The notes beneath the pieces were generated by a model. The model saw only the letters and a program-made list of their open reading frames with translations, was not told the origin of the DNA and did no database searches. DNA of 64,000 bases from Maea johnstoni (lineage: Eukaryota > Annelida > Polychaeta > Spionida > Magelonidae), in NCBI GenBank assembly GCA_963942565.1, contig OZ012693.1, positions 9,028,627 through 9,092,626 of the forward strand, in the 5' to 3' direction. The translations under genes were made by a program, and so were the position numbers. Positions 52,631 to 64,000 of this stretch are shown here, one piece after another; the stretch's first letter is position 1, and every line of letters starts with the position of its first letter.

Positions 52631-55600
52631 ATGGCCACCACAGCAGAACCCCTAACGCTGGAAAGAGGTACCTTATTTTCGCTACTAATCACTATACGAG
52701 AAATAATCAAAGAAATAGACCATATCTCGAGGACAGAGTATTTACAATTGAACTATTAGCGCAGAAACCGTAGCTGTCAAGTGCAGCATTCAGCCTGAAT
52801 CCGCTGCCCACTCTTGTGGGTTGGGCCAAGGAATTCCAAGTCTAACTGAAAATGAAATACCTCCACTTCCTACCTACTCTTAGTAGCCTTTCTAGGAGAG
52901 TGGGGTAGGTCTGTCATTGGATTGGTCTACACTGTTCTAGACACAGTCACCGGTTGTTCTTGATTAAGAGTGTAGCAAATAAGTGACATCCTGACTTTGG
53001 GCTTCAGAAAAAAATATCTTTTTGCCAGTAGGATGGCCATTCACACTGTGGACCACAGTGCAATAATTTGTTTACAGGTGGCCTATTTGACATGAATATA
53101 TAGTTTTATGGCTGTGGCTCTCATTGCTGTATTTTGGTAAAGTAGGAGGGGGGGAGTCAAGGGTGTACGGTCAAAATCGGCGTTTGCAAAAAGGCCAATG
53201 GGTAAAAGGGTCCTATTTATTAGAAATCAATTAGGCCTTGTGTCTGTGTATAAGAGTATGGAAAGTGATAAATAAAATTTTGGATTGGTTTTACGTGATG
53301 TCATTTATCATTAGAAGGATTTTGGACTTAAAAAAAAAGAATATGTCAAAATGAATAGCGCCTATAACTGTAGGAGGTCTTGGCTTTGTGAGGTAAATAC
53401 GTCTAGAATTAACATTCAGAATTTAAAAACATAACAAAACACAGAAAACTTATCAAGAATGTTTATAAGTTATAACACTTTAAATGTGCAGAATGTGAAG
53501 TTCAATTACTGAAATATGAAGGTTTATTTCAGGAGGGTCATGAGTCATCGGCCGTTTTAGAGATCGGCCATTTTACCCATTTAGGCAGTCGCCGATTTTG
53601 AGATCGGCGATTTTGACTGACATTCGAGTCAAGGTAGTGAGAGTTATGTACTATCCAGTTTGCATGTTTGTTCTGAAGTGTTCCATTTAGTGTATTATAC
53701 CCGCATTTGAAATTTATGGAACATGATAAGTGCTGAAGCACTGACATATTTGAGTGAAATAAAACCTAGTTGTATTTGAACCTCAGTGGTTATTTATCAT
53801 TTCAGACAATATTTTATTTTACTCACCCAGGGCTCAACACTAAGAAAAAACTTCATAAGCCCAGCAGGGCTAGTTACCATAATTTTAAGTAGCCCTGAAA
53901 TATCGTTGCTAGCCCGGAAAATTGAGGACATAGATGTGCAATACTATTTTAGTCGCTAATATTGCAATCCATCTAGCCCCTTAGGGCTACTCCCATGTAG
54001 AATTTACTAGCCCTGACTCTCAATAACTAGCCCGGGGCTATGGGGCTAGCCTTAATATTGAGCCCTGTCACCTCCTCCTTTTTGGAACAATCTTAACTTT
54101 TTATGGAGGATTGTTGAAGTAGGCCTCCCGTCTGAAAAATGGCCGCTAATTCTCTCGTTGTCACACAAGTTGTTGCATTATCTCCAAGGCACCTACACAC
54201 GCAGTGCATGTGCCAGCCTTTATTACAACAATGGAACTAGTTAGATAAACTTTTACGACATGCTCGGCCTACATACGCTAGTACGGATCTGAAAGAACTA
54301 CAGCGACTGAGAAACATGTTAGAAAAAACACTTTTACTAGTTTAAGACCATTAAAGAAATGGCCCTTATGAGCCTTTATGAAGTTCATACAGTCAAACTC
54401 AACCATTAAACTACTTAATTTCTTTACAATGCACGGCTCACGTTTCCAAATTTTTACACTACAGGACTAGTGCCGTATAGGTAAGTCCTGTCAGAGCAAC
54501 AGTAGCATAGGGACATAACGTTACGCCGGCACGGCACGGAGGGTCTAGGGTTAAACAGCCTGTGCTGGCCATGTACCCTAGATAGGTCAGCATTTGGTTA
54601 TATAGCTGGTACATTTACAATGTATCAAGGTATTTTAGAAAAAATAAATATTAGATATTTACTATGAATATATATATAGAGAGAGAGACTTTATTCAAAT
54701 CATTCACTTTAAATATAAATAATAAAGCATTAAGCGGATGCACAAGGAACTTAGTACCCTATATATGTTTATGTTCACATCAGATCATTTTGAATATGAG
54801 TATATTTTTCAGTTTGACTTCTTGGATTCTAGGAAATATATGACGTTTATGTTCACATCAGATCATTTTGAATATCAGAATATTTTTCAGTTTGACTTCT
54901 TGGATTCTAGGAAAATCAGATTTATAAGTCCTTTACAGTGAAAAGCTGCTTTTACAGTTGGATAGCTTGACAAAAGCAATATAAAACATGCATTAAGCTG
55001 ACGCACAAGGAACTTAATACCCTATATATGTTTACATTCACATATACCATGTTGAATATGAGATCATTTTAGACAGCTTGGATTCTAGGAAAATCAGATT
55101 TATATATCTTTGACATTGTAAAAAGCTGCTTTTTACAGGGGGATAGTTTGATATGTCTAATTCCATTTACAGTGAGCCCTTTGGTCCTAAAATCCAATTT
55201 CACCACAGGCATGTTTAGACAATTAAAATATTAAATCCAATTTTGGGCACTCAGTTTCTAAATCCTGGCTCAGACTGATTGACTCTAAGGACAATGTAAC
55301 TTTTCTGCCTCAAATATCAATTTTGTAAATTACTTCTCATACTTTGTCTGGAGCACCATATTAAATTAGTTGGAAAGTGGGCTTGTGAATAGCCACCGAT
55401 TTCCTGGAAGCAGTTAGTTGGCATCTTATCTCAAAGGGATTTATAACTGGGTTAGTTCGCCAGCATGTCTATGGCTGCACTTTCAGGCTAGAAAGTATAT
55501 GTACAGGGCTAGAAATTAGGGGGTGCCGGGAGCCTGGGGCTCCCTTGAATATTTTGCAGGGAGCCCAAAAATGTACTGGTTTCTATACACAACACATTGA

Positions 55601-58600
55601 GTTAGCTTTTGAAAATAGAATTGGGCTTCCTGGAAAAGAAAAAAAAACTTTATTTCGAGCCCTGATGTATGAATTAATCAATGGCCTAGGCCTTAATGTG
55701 CGGACACAGCTGCTCAAAATATTTTCAAGTAGAAATACTGATCCTGGAATTTAACCAAGTGCTGATGACTACTCCATGAAAACCACTTTATATTTGCTGT
55801 TTTGACTTAAATTTATACCTTGAAACAACATTTGGGATGTAAATTTGTCACTTTGATCTACAAAGCATATCAGTCTAAGGTCATTATATTTTTGATTTGT
55901 CGTCTCTCATTCGTGCACGTAGTAGGGCCTAAAAATGTCCTGATTATTTTGACAATATCTTACTAATTTTTTGGCACTCTGGGGAGTTTAAAAACTAAAC
56001 CACAACTCTCCCTCAAATATTTTGCAGATAGATTTTATTCCTACATTATTTTCGATTTTTTTTTTAAATTTCATAAGGCAATAAAGGCATCGGAGGGTTA
56101 AGGATCAACTCTCTCTCTCTCTCATTGATGGGAAGAGGATCAAAACTCAAAAACATGATGTGCATGTAAAAACTTTCCACTACATGCTAGTGATAATCCG
56201 ATGATCGATTATAATCGTCTATTAATCGAGCATCGGATCGAAAGGGTTTCGATTTCTATTAATCAATCCCAAAATTTGGCATCGATTATGATTGAAATAA
56301 ACGGCAAAAGTTTTTCGCCAAAACAGTACCAGAAAATGTCCGAAATATAACTTACCGTCAGAAATAGCTTATAAGTGCTGCTGGGATGAAAGCGTGCGCA
56401 ACCGATTATGATCAATCGGTTGTACTCAACCGATGATCGATCATGAAAATCCGAACCGATTCCTATCACTACTATATGCAACTCACTTTTCATCATAGGG
56501 TACCTTTTTTGCAAGTTGGTATTATATATGAAGGCTCTTGTCTCTTAAATCAAATGTGGTTATATCTCAAGATACAAATATAATTTACAAATATAGAAAT
56601 GTTGAGAAAAATCATGTGTTTTGAACAATGTCTGACTGGCACCTGCATAAACTGCATAAGAAGTCCACTTAACAACTAATTTGCTTGTCTTTTAAAAAAT
56701 TTCATTTCTCAGTGATTGTTTCATTTATATTTGTGGAATATTACCATTTTGTTGACTTGGCTACTTTTTTTTTCAGACATTGGTCGTGCAGTGGAGCTGT
56801 TGGAAATCCTTCAAAAAAGTGAGTACCGTATGGCTTCTGTATGCAGTATCTGTTATTATCGTAAATTCTCGGAAATATAGACCCCCCTAGGAATTTGGGC
56901 CACTGTATTTATTTCGCAAACTAATTAATATGGGAAATCTGAGCAACCCTCCTTGTCATTTCAAAAAGATATGGACCTAACTGTAAATCTTGCTGATACA
57001 ACATCAAGGTATTTTCAGAAAACATGGGCCACCCTAAACCCATAATAATTGTAACTAGTGTCCCAAATTACTAAGCATTTACGGTAGTGAGAAGGGAAAC
57101 AGTACACTCATGTCCTATCATGTTTATGGTAATTTAGTTTTGTATATTTTTGAAGATAGTCAATAATGAAGAAAAAAATTACAAGCTAATACCCTGTTTT
57201 GCATATAAGTACTTAAAACGAAAAAAAAATCTATAATTTGATTAAGTTAGCTAATAATGGTTTGATTATAAAATAAATGCATATAATTTGCATATAAGTA
57301 AAACAAAACAAAATTATAATTTGATTACATGTTAGCCAATAATGGTTTGATTATAGATTAAATGCTTCATTTTGAATTCCGGCTACATTTTAACTTAACT
57401 GTTTTGTGTTTTCCTTTGTGTTTCTCGTGTCATCAGGGGCCAGATACACTCCAGGTAATCACAGGGCTTGTGGGAGATTTTTTCCTTTGTTTGTTTCGGG
57501 CCTCAACGCTAACTCAAAATGTTACTGGCCCCGTAAGACCAGTAACAACTAGGATCTACTGGTCCTGCAAAAATTTTACTGGTCCTACAAATTTTCCTTT
57601 AACATAACAAAAAAAAAACATTGCATGAAATTCACTGACAATATTTATTTTTAACTTCATTTATTTCTGAAAACAATTGGGGACATTCTTGAGGGGAAAC
57701 TTAACAAGAATGTCCCCAAATGTTAACTGGCGCACATACGACCAGTGGAAGTCTTAATTTACTGGCCCAAAGCCGTTTCGGGGAATATTTACTGGCCTGG
57801 GGCCAGCAGTTCACTGTTAGCGTCGAGCTCTGTGTTTATTTACGTTTTTGTCACACCCTCTCTCAGAACCTGGTTGGTTGTTTTCTGCTTATACCATTTC
57901 AAGGATATTTATTAGCTTAAAGTGTGAAACATTTTAAACCAAATTATATTTCTAAATTCACTCCATAATTGCCATATATTAAATGTGAAATGTATGTATG
58001 GCAACACTATCTTGGGGGAGTAGCCATTAATAGTAAGTAGCTAGCTTAAGGCCCAGTCACACTATGGTCCGACTATCGCACGATTTTTAAAATCGGCAGG
58101 TCGGATTCGATTATTTCACCTATCGGGTCCGTCTAAAAAGTCGGCATATACAATCTTAACCCAGTACCGACTTTTTAGACGGAGCCGATAGGTGAAAAAA
58201 TCGAGACCGACCTGCCGATTTTAGAAATCGTGCGATAGTCGTACCCTAGTGTGACTGGGCCTTTAGCTGCTAAAGACTAGTTGCAGGCTGCAGCTAGTAA
58301 TATTTAGCAGCTAACTGTTGTATATACTTTATATACTTCGGAATTAAGTATTTTGGATGGGAAAACACGGATATAAGCTGTATAGTCTAGTAAGGCTTGG
58401 GCAGTGAAACTACATGTACTTCCTGCTATTAGGTTTTCGGCAGCTTATTGTTATAAATGTCTTTGAATAAACTTGGGATTGAAGTAGATATACTGACTAG
58501 TAAAAACTACTTCCTACCTGTGTGAGTGAATGTTTGATAACTGCAATACAGTGAAATGCACACATAGTTTGGATGGAAATTACATGGGTAATATGAAGCT

Positions 58601-61343
58601 AGCCAGGGTAGTGAAAATTATTTCCTGGGAGTAAGAAAGCTAGCTTCTATACTTTATGAGTTTATGCACATATATCTTAGATGAAAAGTACATAGATAAA
58701 AAGAATCTAACTTGGTAGTGAAAACCAACATGCTAATAAAGGTTGTTCAAATATGACAAACTATTACTACATTTTGGTTTTAGTGTGAGCGAATTATTTG
58801 GGTGTGCTGATAAATGTATGCTGATACACAATTGTTTGGGTGACCAAATAACACCCAGCCACCCCTCTGCGTAGGGTCCTGCTGTGAAGGTTTTCTCCCT
58901 ACTGTACCTACTATCTGCCGCAAAAACAATCTCTCTATCCTGATCCACTGAGATGTCTCATTTTGACTTGTCTGCTTTTACTTACTTTTGTTAAACTTAA
59001 TAGTGTATTTAGTTCTTTTATGGCTTTGTCATGGTGGTTTTTTTCTTGTAAGCCCTGTGGCTTGTAAATACAAAAAAATTAAGCTCATTAACTTAATTGA
59101 AGATAAGCGTTCATGACTAAATGATGATACAACTATCCATAAAAACTGTTGGCATTATATGTTTGGACCACATCTATCTCTATGACCCTAAAGTTGCCAC
59201 TTCATATAGGTCAAACAATCTGTCCAATACATGTAAATGGACCACTCAGATCATGGCATGATAAAGATCTCGAACCTGTAATAGACAAGAAACCTGGAGA
59301 ACAGATAAGAGGTGAATAAGAGAACAAAATATTCATTTAAGAAGAATATCCAGGGCACGGCGTTAACTTTTGCAGCGACTTGCCCCGTAGGGCAAGTGAG
59401 ATTCAATTTTCACTTGCCCTACTCCAACTTTCACTTGCCCTTGAAAAATTGTTGCACATAATAATTTTATAATATTTCATTTAAAACCAAGTAGAACATC
59501 ATGGTTCTGGCATATGAAAGCATATTTTCTTGGACAAGCTTGGATGACAGACCACAAAACTTGCACACATTCTCAAAAGTAAACCTGAAATATACAAAAT
59601 GTTCTTTCCCAGTGGGGCAAGCAAGATGCAGTTTTCACTTGTCCCACAGCTATAATTTCCAAATTCTACTTGCCCGGGGCAATGGGGCAAGCACCAATGT
59701 CGAGCCCTGATATCAGTAGCTGATGCTGACAGTGTCCGTCTTGTATTACTATATTTCTGGTAAAGAAAATTATGCAACAGAATTGACAACACAACACTAA
59801 GTTCCATACTATTAGGATTTCCCTTTGATTAATTTCCTTTTTGCACACCAGGTGGCGAGGTGAACAGCCCGAAGCTCGCTGCCCTGCAGAAGGTCCTCCA
59901 GAGCGACTTCTGCAATGCCATCCGTGAAGTCTACGAGCATGTCTACGAAACAGTGGACATCTCGGGAAGCCCAGAGATCAGAGCCAATGCCACAGCCAAG
60001 GTATGCTATGCAACATTGGAACTGAAGCCTAAAAAGTTGTGTTTCCTGTACCCCAACCCTAACAGGTTTTTACTCAGAGGAATCCCTACCCTAAATTTTA
60101 TTTAGTTATTCCAACTCCTTATCAACATAAAAACATGCATGAAACATTTTTTTTGAAAATAATTTTTTACCTACCCTATATTTTTTCGGACCATTACAGT
60201 ATACAGGATGCTCACAATTTAAACAATTGGCAATTGCAGGCACACCGTTTCTAAATCCTGACTTAACCCTGGCTCTAAATGTATCTTTACTTTGAAACTA
60301 TGGTCTTAGCCAGGATTAAGAAACTGGGTGCCCAAAAATTGGCAATTGTAAAATATTTCGATGTCCGATTTTTCAAAGGCGACCACTATAATATGCTTGG
60401 ATAACTATCATGAACATGAATTTTTTCATTACAATAACGCAAAATATCCTTATATAATGCCATGAGAAATAGTTTGAGGTGGAAAAATCCAATTACTCCC
60501 CCTAAAAATTGGGTGTCCTGAGGGGGTGATTTTTGATGGTTTGGATGTCCAAATGACACCCAGATGCCCTGCTCGCTGAGGCTTTACTTTGAACCTCTGA
60601 ATAGCATGTCTTCATTTCTCCGTGCAGGCGACAGTAGCAGCGTTTGCGGCCAGCGAGGGCCACGCCCACCCGCGAGTGGTGGAGCTGCCCAAGACAGAGG
60701 AGGGCCTGGGCTTCAACGTGATGGGCGGCAAGGAGCAGAACTCACCCATCTACATCTCCCGCATCATACCAGGGGGCGTGGCAGACAGGCACGGCGGGCT
60801 CAAGCGCGGAGATCAACTACTGTCCGTTAACGGCGTGGTGAGTGCAAAACGATTCCCTGGATTGACTGTCAGTGCTAGAGCAAGATATAAATGAAATAAA
60901 TGAATAAATAAAAATTGAAAAAAAATGAAAAATAATGAGAACCATAATGATAATAATGATAATAATAATCAATAATAATAATAATAATAAAAATTAATAA
61001 CAATAATAATAATAATAGTAATAATAATAATAATAATGATAACAATAATAATTGACATTTTAAGAAATTCCTTACAAAATGTTGGTGACCTGAGGGGTGC
61101 TATTAAAGGGTTTGGGTATCCAGAAATCACCCATACACCTTAATGACTAAGACTTTGATTCTGATGTTGCCCGTTTTTGCTTTACAGAGCGTAGAAGGCG
61201 AGCCTCACGAGAAAGCTGTGGACCTCCTGAAGGCCGCCAGCGGAACCGTTAAGCTGGTAGTCCGCTATACACCAAAAGTCCTGGAGGAAATGGAGTCAAG
61301 ATTCGATAAACAGCGCTCCGCACGTAGACGCCAGATGCCTTGA
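52631..61343 (+). CDS. lin7: LIN7 (Veli/MALS) PDZ scaffold protein, complete
   Basis: Five exons: 52631-52667, 56777-56818, 59852-60000, 60628-60837 and 61188-61343, with GT-AG borders and matching phases (1, 1, 0, 0). They encode 197 residues, the length of human LIN7C. The L27 domain (about 12-65, [18 protein letters not shown] onward) pairs with the L27 of LIN2/CASK. The PDZ domain (about 93-175) has the carboxylate-binding [10 protein letters not shown] loop and is followed by LLSVNGVSVEG and [19 protein letters not shown]7 holds receptors and channels at basolateral and postsynaptic membranes within the LIN2/LIN7/LIN10 complex. The protein looks intact and strongly conserved. The first ATG ([12 protein letters not shown]) agrees with family N-termini. 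Introns carry at least eight MITEs. Confidence 0.97.
53165..53625. mobile_element. Degenerate inverted-repeat element
   Basis: 'ggtcaaaatcggcgtttgc' and 'atgggtaaaa' at the left are matched in reverse by 'ttttacccattta' and 'gtcgccgattttgag' at the right. A nearly duplicated 'gagatcggc' pair sits at the right end. The boundaries are approximate. In LIN7 intron 1. Confidence 0.45.
53828..54067 (+). mobile_element. 240-bp CAGGGCTC MITE with 5-bp duplication TCACC
   Basis: Begins CAGGGCTCAACACTAAG and ends CTTAATATTGAGCCCTG, flanked by TCACC on both sides (53823-53827 and 54068-54072). The interior is filled with 'tagccc' and 'gggcta' words. Confidence 0.85.
54738..55150. repeat. Nested direct repeats
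   Basis: An 80-bp segment ('gtttatgttcacatcagatc', 'cagtttgacttcttggattc') is present twice in tandem near 54768 and 54847. The whole, with 'gcacaaggaacttagtaccc' at its start and an 'aaaagctgctttttacag' end, recurs about 265 bp on at about 55000-55150. Confidence 0.8.
55504..55664 (+). mobile_element. 161-bp CAGGGCT MITE with 5-bp duplication ATGTA
   Basis: Begins CAGGGCTAGAAATTAGGGG and ends TTATTTCGAGCCCTG. ATGTA lies at 55499-55503 and 55665-55669. Confidence 0.85.
56188..56471. mobile_element. 284-bp hAT MITE, TAGTGATA ends, 8-bp duplication
   Basis: Begins TAGTGATAATCCGATGATCG and ends ACCGATTCCTATCACTA. The flanks CTACATGC (56180-56187) and CTATATGC (56472-56479) agree in 7 of 8 bases. 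Rich in ATCGAT words. Confidence 0.85.
57437..57454 (+). other. Candidate 18-nt LIN7 micro-exon
   Basis: A pyrimidine-rich tract and TCATCAG precede GGGCCAGATACACTCCAG, which is followed directly by GTAATC. Eighteen bases keep the frame and, in the phase of this intron, would insert six residues (RARYTP, with G completing the next codon) between the L27 helices at LQK-S/GEV. It has no counterpart in LIN7 proteins I know, so it may be chance. Confidence 0.25.
57497..57832 (+). mobile_element. 336-bp MITE with 5-bp duplication TGTTT
   Basis: Begins CGGGCCTCAACGCTAACT and ends CTGTTAGCGTCGAGCTCTG. TGTTT lies at 57492-57496 and 57833-57837. A truncated relative lies at 43606-43709. Confidence 0.8.
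58049..58262. mobile_element. 214-bp near-perfect palindromic MITE, PIF/Harbinger-like
   Basis: AGGCCCAGTCACACTA at the left and TAGTGTGACTGGGCCT at the right start two arms of about 100 bp that are almost fully complementary, with a centre near 'aatcttaacccag'. TTA flanks both sides (58046-58048 and 58263-58265). A 3-bp TWA duplication and GGCCC-type ends fit PIF/Harbinger. Confidence 0.85.
58270..59345. other. LIN7 intron 2 sequence, nothing recognised
   Basis: No repeat with defined ends and no exon-like sequence noticed. Confidence 0.35.
59351..59709 (+). mobile_element. 359-bp CAGGGC MITE with 5-bp duplication ATATC
   Basis: Begins CAGGGCACGGCGTTAACTTT and ends CCAATGTCGAGCCCTG. ATATC lies at 59346-59350 and 59710-59714. 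The interior has repeated 'acttgccc' words like the 7301-7524 family. Confidence 0.85.
60027..60205. mobile_element. Partial MITE, GGCCTAAAAA family
   Basis: 'gcctaaaaagttgtgtttcc' to 'cctaccctatattttttcgg'. It starts 26 bases inside LIN7 intron 3, so the open frame running on from exon 3 reads into it. Confidence 0.6.
60297..60581 (-). mobile_element. TCTTAGCCAG-family MITE between 12-bp direct repeats
   Basis: 'tatggtcttagccaggatta' to 'gccctgctcgctgagg', reversed relative to most copies. CTTTACTTTGAA lies on both sides (60285-60296 and 60582-60593). It ends 46 bases upstream of LIN7 exon 4. Confidence 0.8.
60933..61051. repeat. (AAT)n microsatellite
   Basis: Interrupted AAT tract in LIN7 intron 4. 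Confidence 0.93.
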
Positions 61344-63837
61344 ATTTAGTCATATCATTTTTATCTTAGAACAATGGTAAATGCATGAAGCTTTTGTAGC
61401 CTCCAGTATTTTTGACTGATCATGATAAAGCAATTAAGCATCAATAAGTGTAATCATCCCTACTATACAATGATCCCAATTTCGCAGGAGTAGTTGTCTA
61501 AAGTATTGATATTGAAAGTAAATTTTAAGATAAAAAGTATGTTTAGTATATGAAATTGGTGCTGCCAGGATAATGCTTATTACGTTATTTTCCACTTCTT
61601 CAAGACTGAAGTATGGCTGATATAATGTTACATTTATTATCTGTGTACTAGAGTAAATTTAAAGAAAATATAGAAAATAAGAAATATTTAGTTGAAGTAT
61701 GACCAGAACAATTTTCATACAGCTACGAAATAGTATGTACAGCTTTCGGGCTTTGCTTTTCTGAGAATGAACTAGCTTTGAGTTGAGTGAAGAAAAAAAA
61801 GATGGCAGACAGGTTTAATCCTCTCAGTTTTTTGTTTAAGTAGATTCTCAGTCAATTGGCATTGGGCAACTATCTCTCATTGTCTCGCTTGACTCTTGCC
61901 CTGTCAACAACAACGCTGGCAAAAAATCAAGATGTACATTTCAAATTTGTATATATATTATTGCTATAAGAAACCTATGCCAGATTTAACTGTGTGGATA
62001 GACTTCCAGCGGCACACATATCAATTTACACAGGTCAGTCGAATCGTGCAGCATTACTCCTTTTTATATGCATTTTTAACCTAGTTTTTGCATGCAGTTT
62101 TAGTATTCATTATATCATATATATTTATGAATGTACACCATAAAAAAATAAAAAATTGTCAATTCCGTAAGGTGCCGTATTCTAGAGCATTCATTACCTA
62201 TCATTAGAGAGGTTCTATTAAGAACAATGGGGAACATATATGTTAAGTATCAGTGGGACTTCTGCCACTGTTAGACACAAGAAAAGTAAGCAATATCTCA
62301 GAAGCGATAAACTAGAAACTTAAGATATTTAACTTCTTGGATTGGAGAAATTTTTAACATATCAAAGTTAAATTTTGTTCCACAGTCCTTCACAACATTG
62401 AGGTAAATGGGTCGATTGATAGAACTGGAAATGATTAAGATATTTTCTTGATAATGGCTCAAATTAAATGCAGCACCCTCTTGATATTTTTAACTGTATG
62501 TCCCCCATTTATATTTCATTCATCTCCAAAACTGTTTGCTGGTAATGATTTTTGTGTGTTCCCTGATTCATTCAAATTTAATTCTTAATTGAATTCAACA
62601 ATTTTATTATTGAGAAAACTTCCCCAAAGCCCTCTGTTTTCATTATGGTAGAATGCAGTAAGTTTTCAGTAGTCCGAATGTATTGAGTAGAGGGAACAGA
62701 CTTTGTGTAGGAAAAAGTACTTTTAATGGTTATTTCATTTGAAAAATGTGTTTGTGGTCTTTGGAAATTTTGAATTATCACATATACTTTATGTCATCAG
62801 GGACCAGCATAAGTTTCCTACTAGCCTATTTGCGTGCAAGGTAATACTTTTACTCCGTAGAAATTTGAACTTTCCCTATATTTTTTCTCAGATTTTCAGA
62901 AATGACAGGTTTGTGAATATTGATAGTGCATTCATCTTGGAATGCACAAAAAGTGTCAGTTTCATTCTCATCCTGCTGTTTGATAGAAACTAAAAGAGTT
63001 ATGCCACCAACTGTTGAAAAAATCAGTAGGAGTTCACATACCATTAATCGACTTGGCATTTTCACTTTCGGGGGCTAGTAAAATCACAGTTATGCTGGAC
63101 CCTGATCATTTTCTCTCATTTTCTTCCCTACATGTTTCATTCCTTCTCAAGTTGATATAGAAATATGTCAGCTTTATTTCCCTGTTAGGTCTCAAATCTA
63201 AGCATAAAACATCTTACCACTGATTGGACCAAATAGCTTAGAGGAAATCATTCATTTATTCAAATTTGTTTATTTCATCAATGGAAAAGGTTTGATTTAT
63301 GATTTTCACATTTTGTTAGTTCAGCGTATTATGAAGTTGAGCTGCATATATCGCATAGCATATTTGCATGGTTATTTAGGGTAAGTGGACCAAATATTTC
63401 CATCCAAGCTTAAAAGTTGAGCCTTTTCCTACTGGTATGATATCATTAGTCATTACCATTATTAAAAGTGAATACTTACTTAATCTCTCTTCTATTGACC
63501 GTGTATAGATGAAATGTGAATGAATAAAACATACAATCATGTACTAGATTACTATTTGAATTGTTATTGATACATCCCTTTATTATGCAAGCTTTTTTTT
63601 GGAAGGAGCCAGTAAATTCACAAAATACATGTAAAGTTGTGGATACCTTTACAGAATTCTACTTGAAAGGAGTCATTTGGTTTTATTAAGGCTTTAAATA
63701 AGTTGGGAATGATGCAAATAATTGAAGGGGATTAATACTAAGAATTCTAATGAAAGGTTTACTTTCAATAATTTCCCTATGTATATGTAGATGAGAGAGA
63801 GGTCAGCATAACCTTAGAAGAATAAAAGATAGGATAT
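61344..63837. other. LIN7 3' UTR and downstream sequence
   Basis: AT-rich with no coding signal. Several AATAAA hexamers occur, the first well-placed one at 62147-62152. No transposon ends noticed. Confidence 0.45.
62147..62152 (+). promoter_or_regulatory. Candidate LIN7 polyadenylation signal
   Basis: AATAAA 0.8 kb after the stop codon, in an A-rich context. LIN7 transcripts are known to have long 3' UTRs, so a later site is possible. Confidence 0.35.
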
Positions 63838-64000
63838 GAAGTGAGAGACCAATTACTATATGCGCTAAAGTGAAGATCTGGCTATGTCAGGGGTCTTGAA
63901 TCTGGCCTTAGTGTGACATCACTAGGAGACAAAAGACCAATTAGGGCTCTCGTATCATTTACATTACAGGAAAACATGCGCACCAACAAGTGCAGAACAT
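63838..64000 (+). mobile_element. Dispersed repeat, family C, cut by window end
   Basis: 'gtgagagaccaattacta', 'atgcgctaaagtgaag' and 'gggctctcgtatcattta' match 17547-17690 in order. Confidence 0.6.

Overview
This is a 64-kb piece of an intron-rich, AT-rich animal genome. The LIN7 and Rho-GEF proteins point to a bilaterian. The load of microsatellites, tRNA-derived SINEs and short non-autonomous DNA transposons, together with an intronless B-box protein, would fit a marine invertebrate such as a mollusc or a non-vertebrate deuterostome; the species cannot be fixed from the sequence. A 200-base run of N (18801-19000) is an assembly gap. No CRISPR array, rRNA gene, convincing tRNA gene or virus-like element was seen.

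The left 26 kb holds almost no host coding sequence. It is a mosaic of transposons that can be delimited by their ends and target-site duplications: hAT-type MITEs with 8-bp duplications, a CAGGG-ended group with 5-bp duplications, TTAA-flanked MITEs, TA-flanked Tc1/mariner-like MITEs, SINEs, a 139-bp tandem repeat, hairpins and (AT)n/(AAT)n tracts. The only host coding signal there is two phase-compatible aldo-keto reductase exons (minus strand, 20673-20753 and 22654-22821).

From 27.0 to 28.3 kb (+) lies an intronless 423-residue protein with an N-terminal B-box-like zinc finger, probably a six-bladed propeller, and a basic tail. From 49.15 down to 31.87 kb (-) lies a 12-exon gene for a 718-residue DH-PH Rho guanine nucleotide exchange factor. 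It is closest, as far as I can judge by eye, to ARHGEF39 but about twice as long. Its extra C-terminal half has five C-[L/F]-T-P repeats, an acidic tract and a terminal CLIM that reads as a CAAX prenylation box. Its introns hold a 5'-truncated LINE, a GA-rich satellite and, at five exon edges, local tandem duplications that copy splice sites. From 52.63 to 61.34 kb (+), divergent from the Rho-GEF and 3.5 kb away, lies a complete five-exon LIN7 gene (197 residues, L27 plus PDZ).

The genes do not form an operon-like set. LIN7 is a PDZ scaffold of the LIN2/LIN7/LIN10 (CASK/Veli/Mint) complex, and the Rho-GEF would act on Rho GTPases at membranes. The divergent arrangement may only mean a shared intergenic regulatory region. 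The least expected items are the Rho-GEF tail with its predicted CAAX box and the repeated duplication of splice-site regions in that gene.
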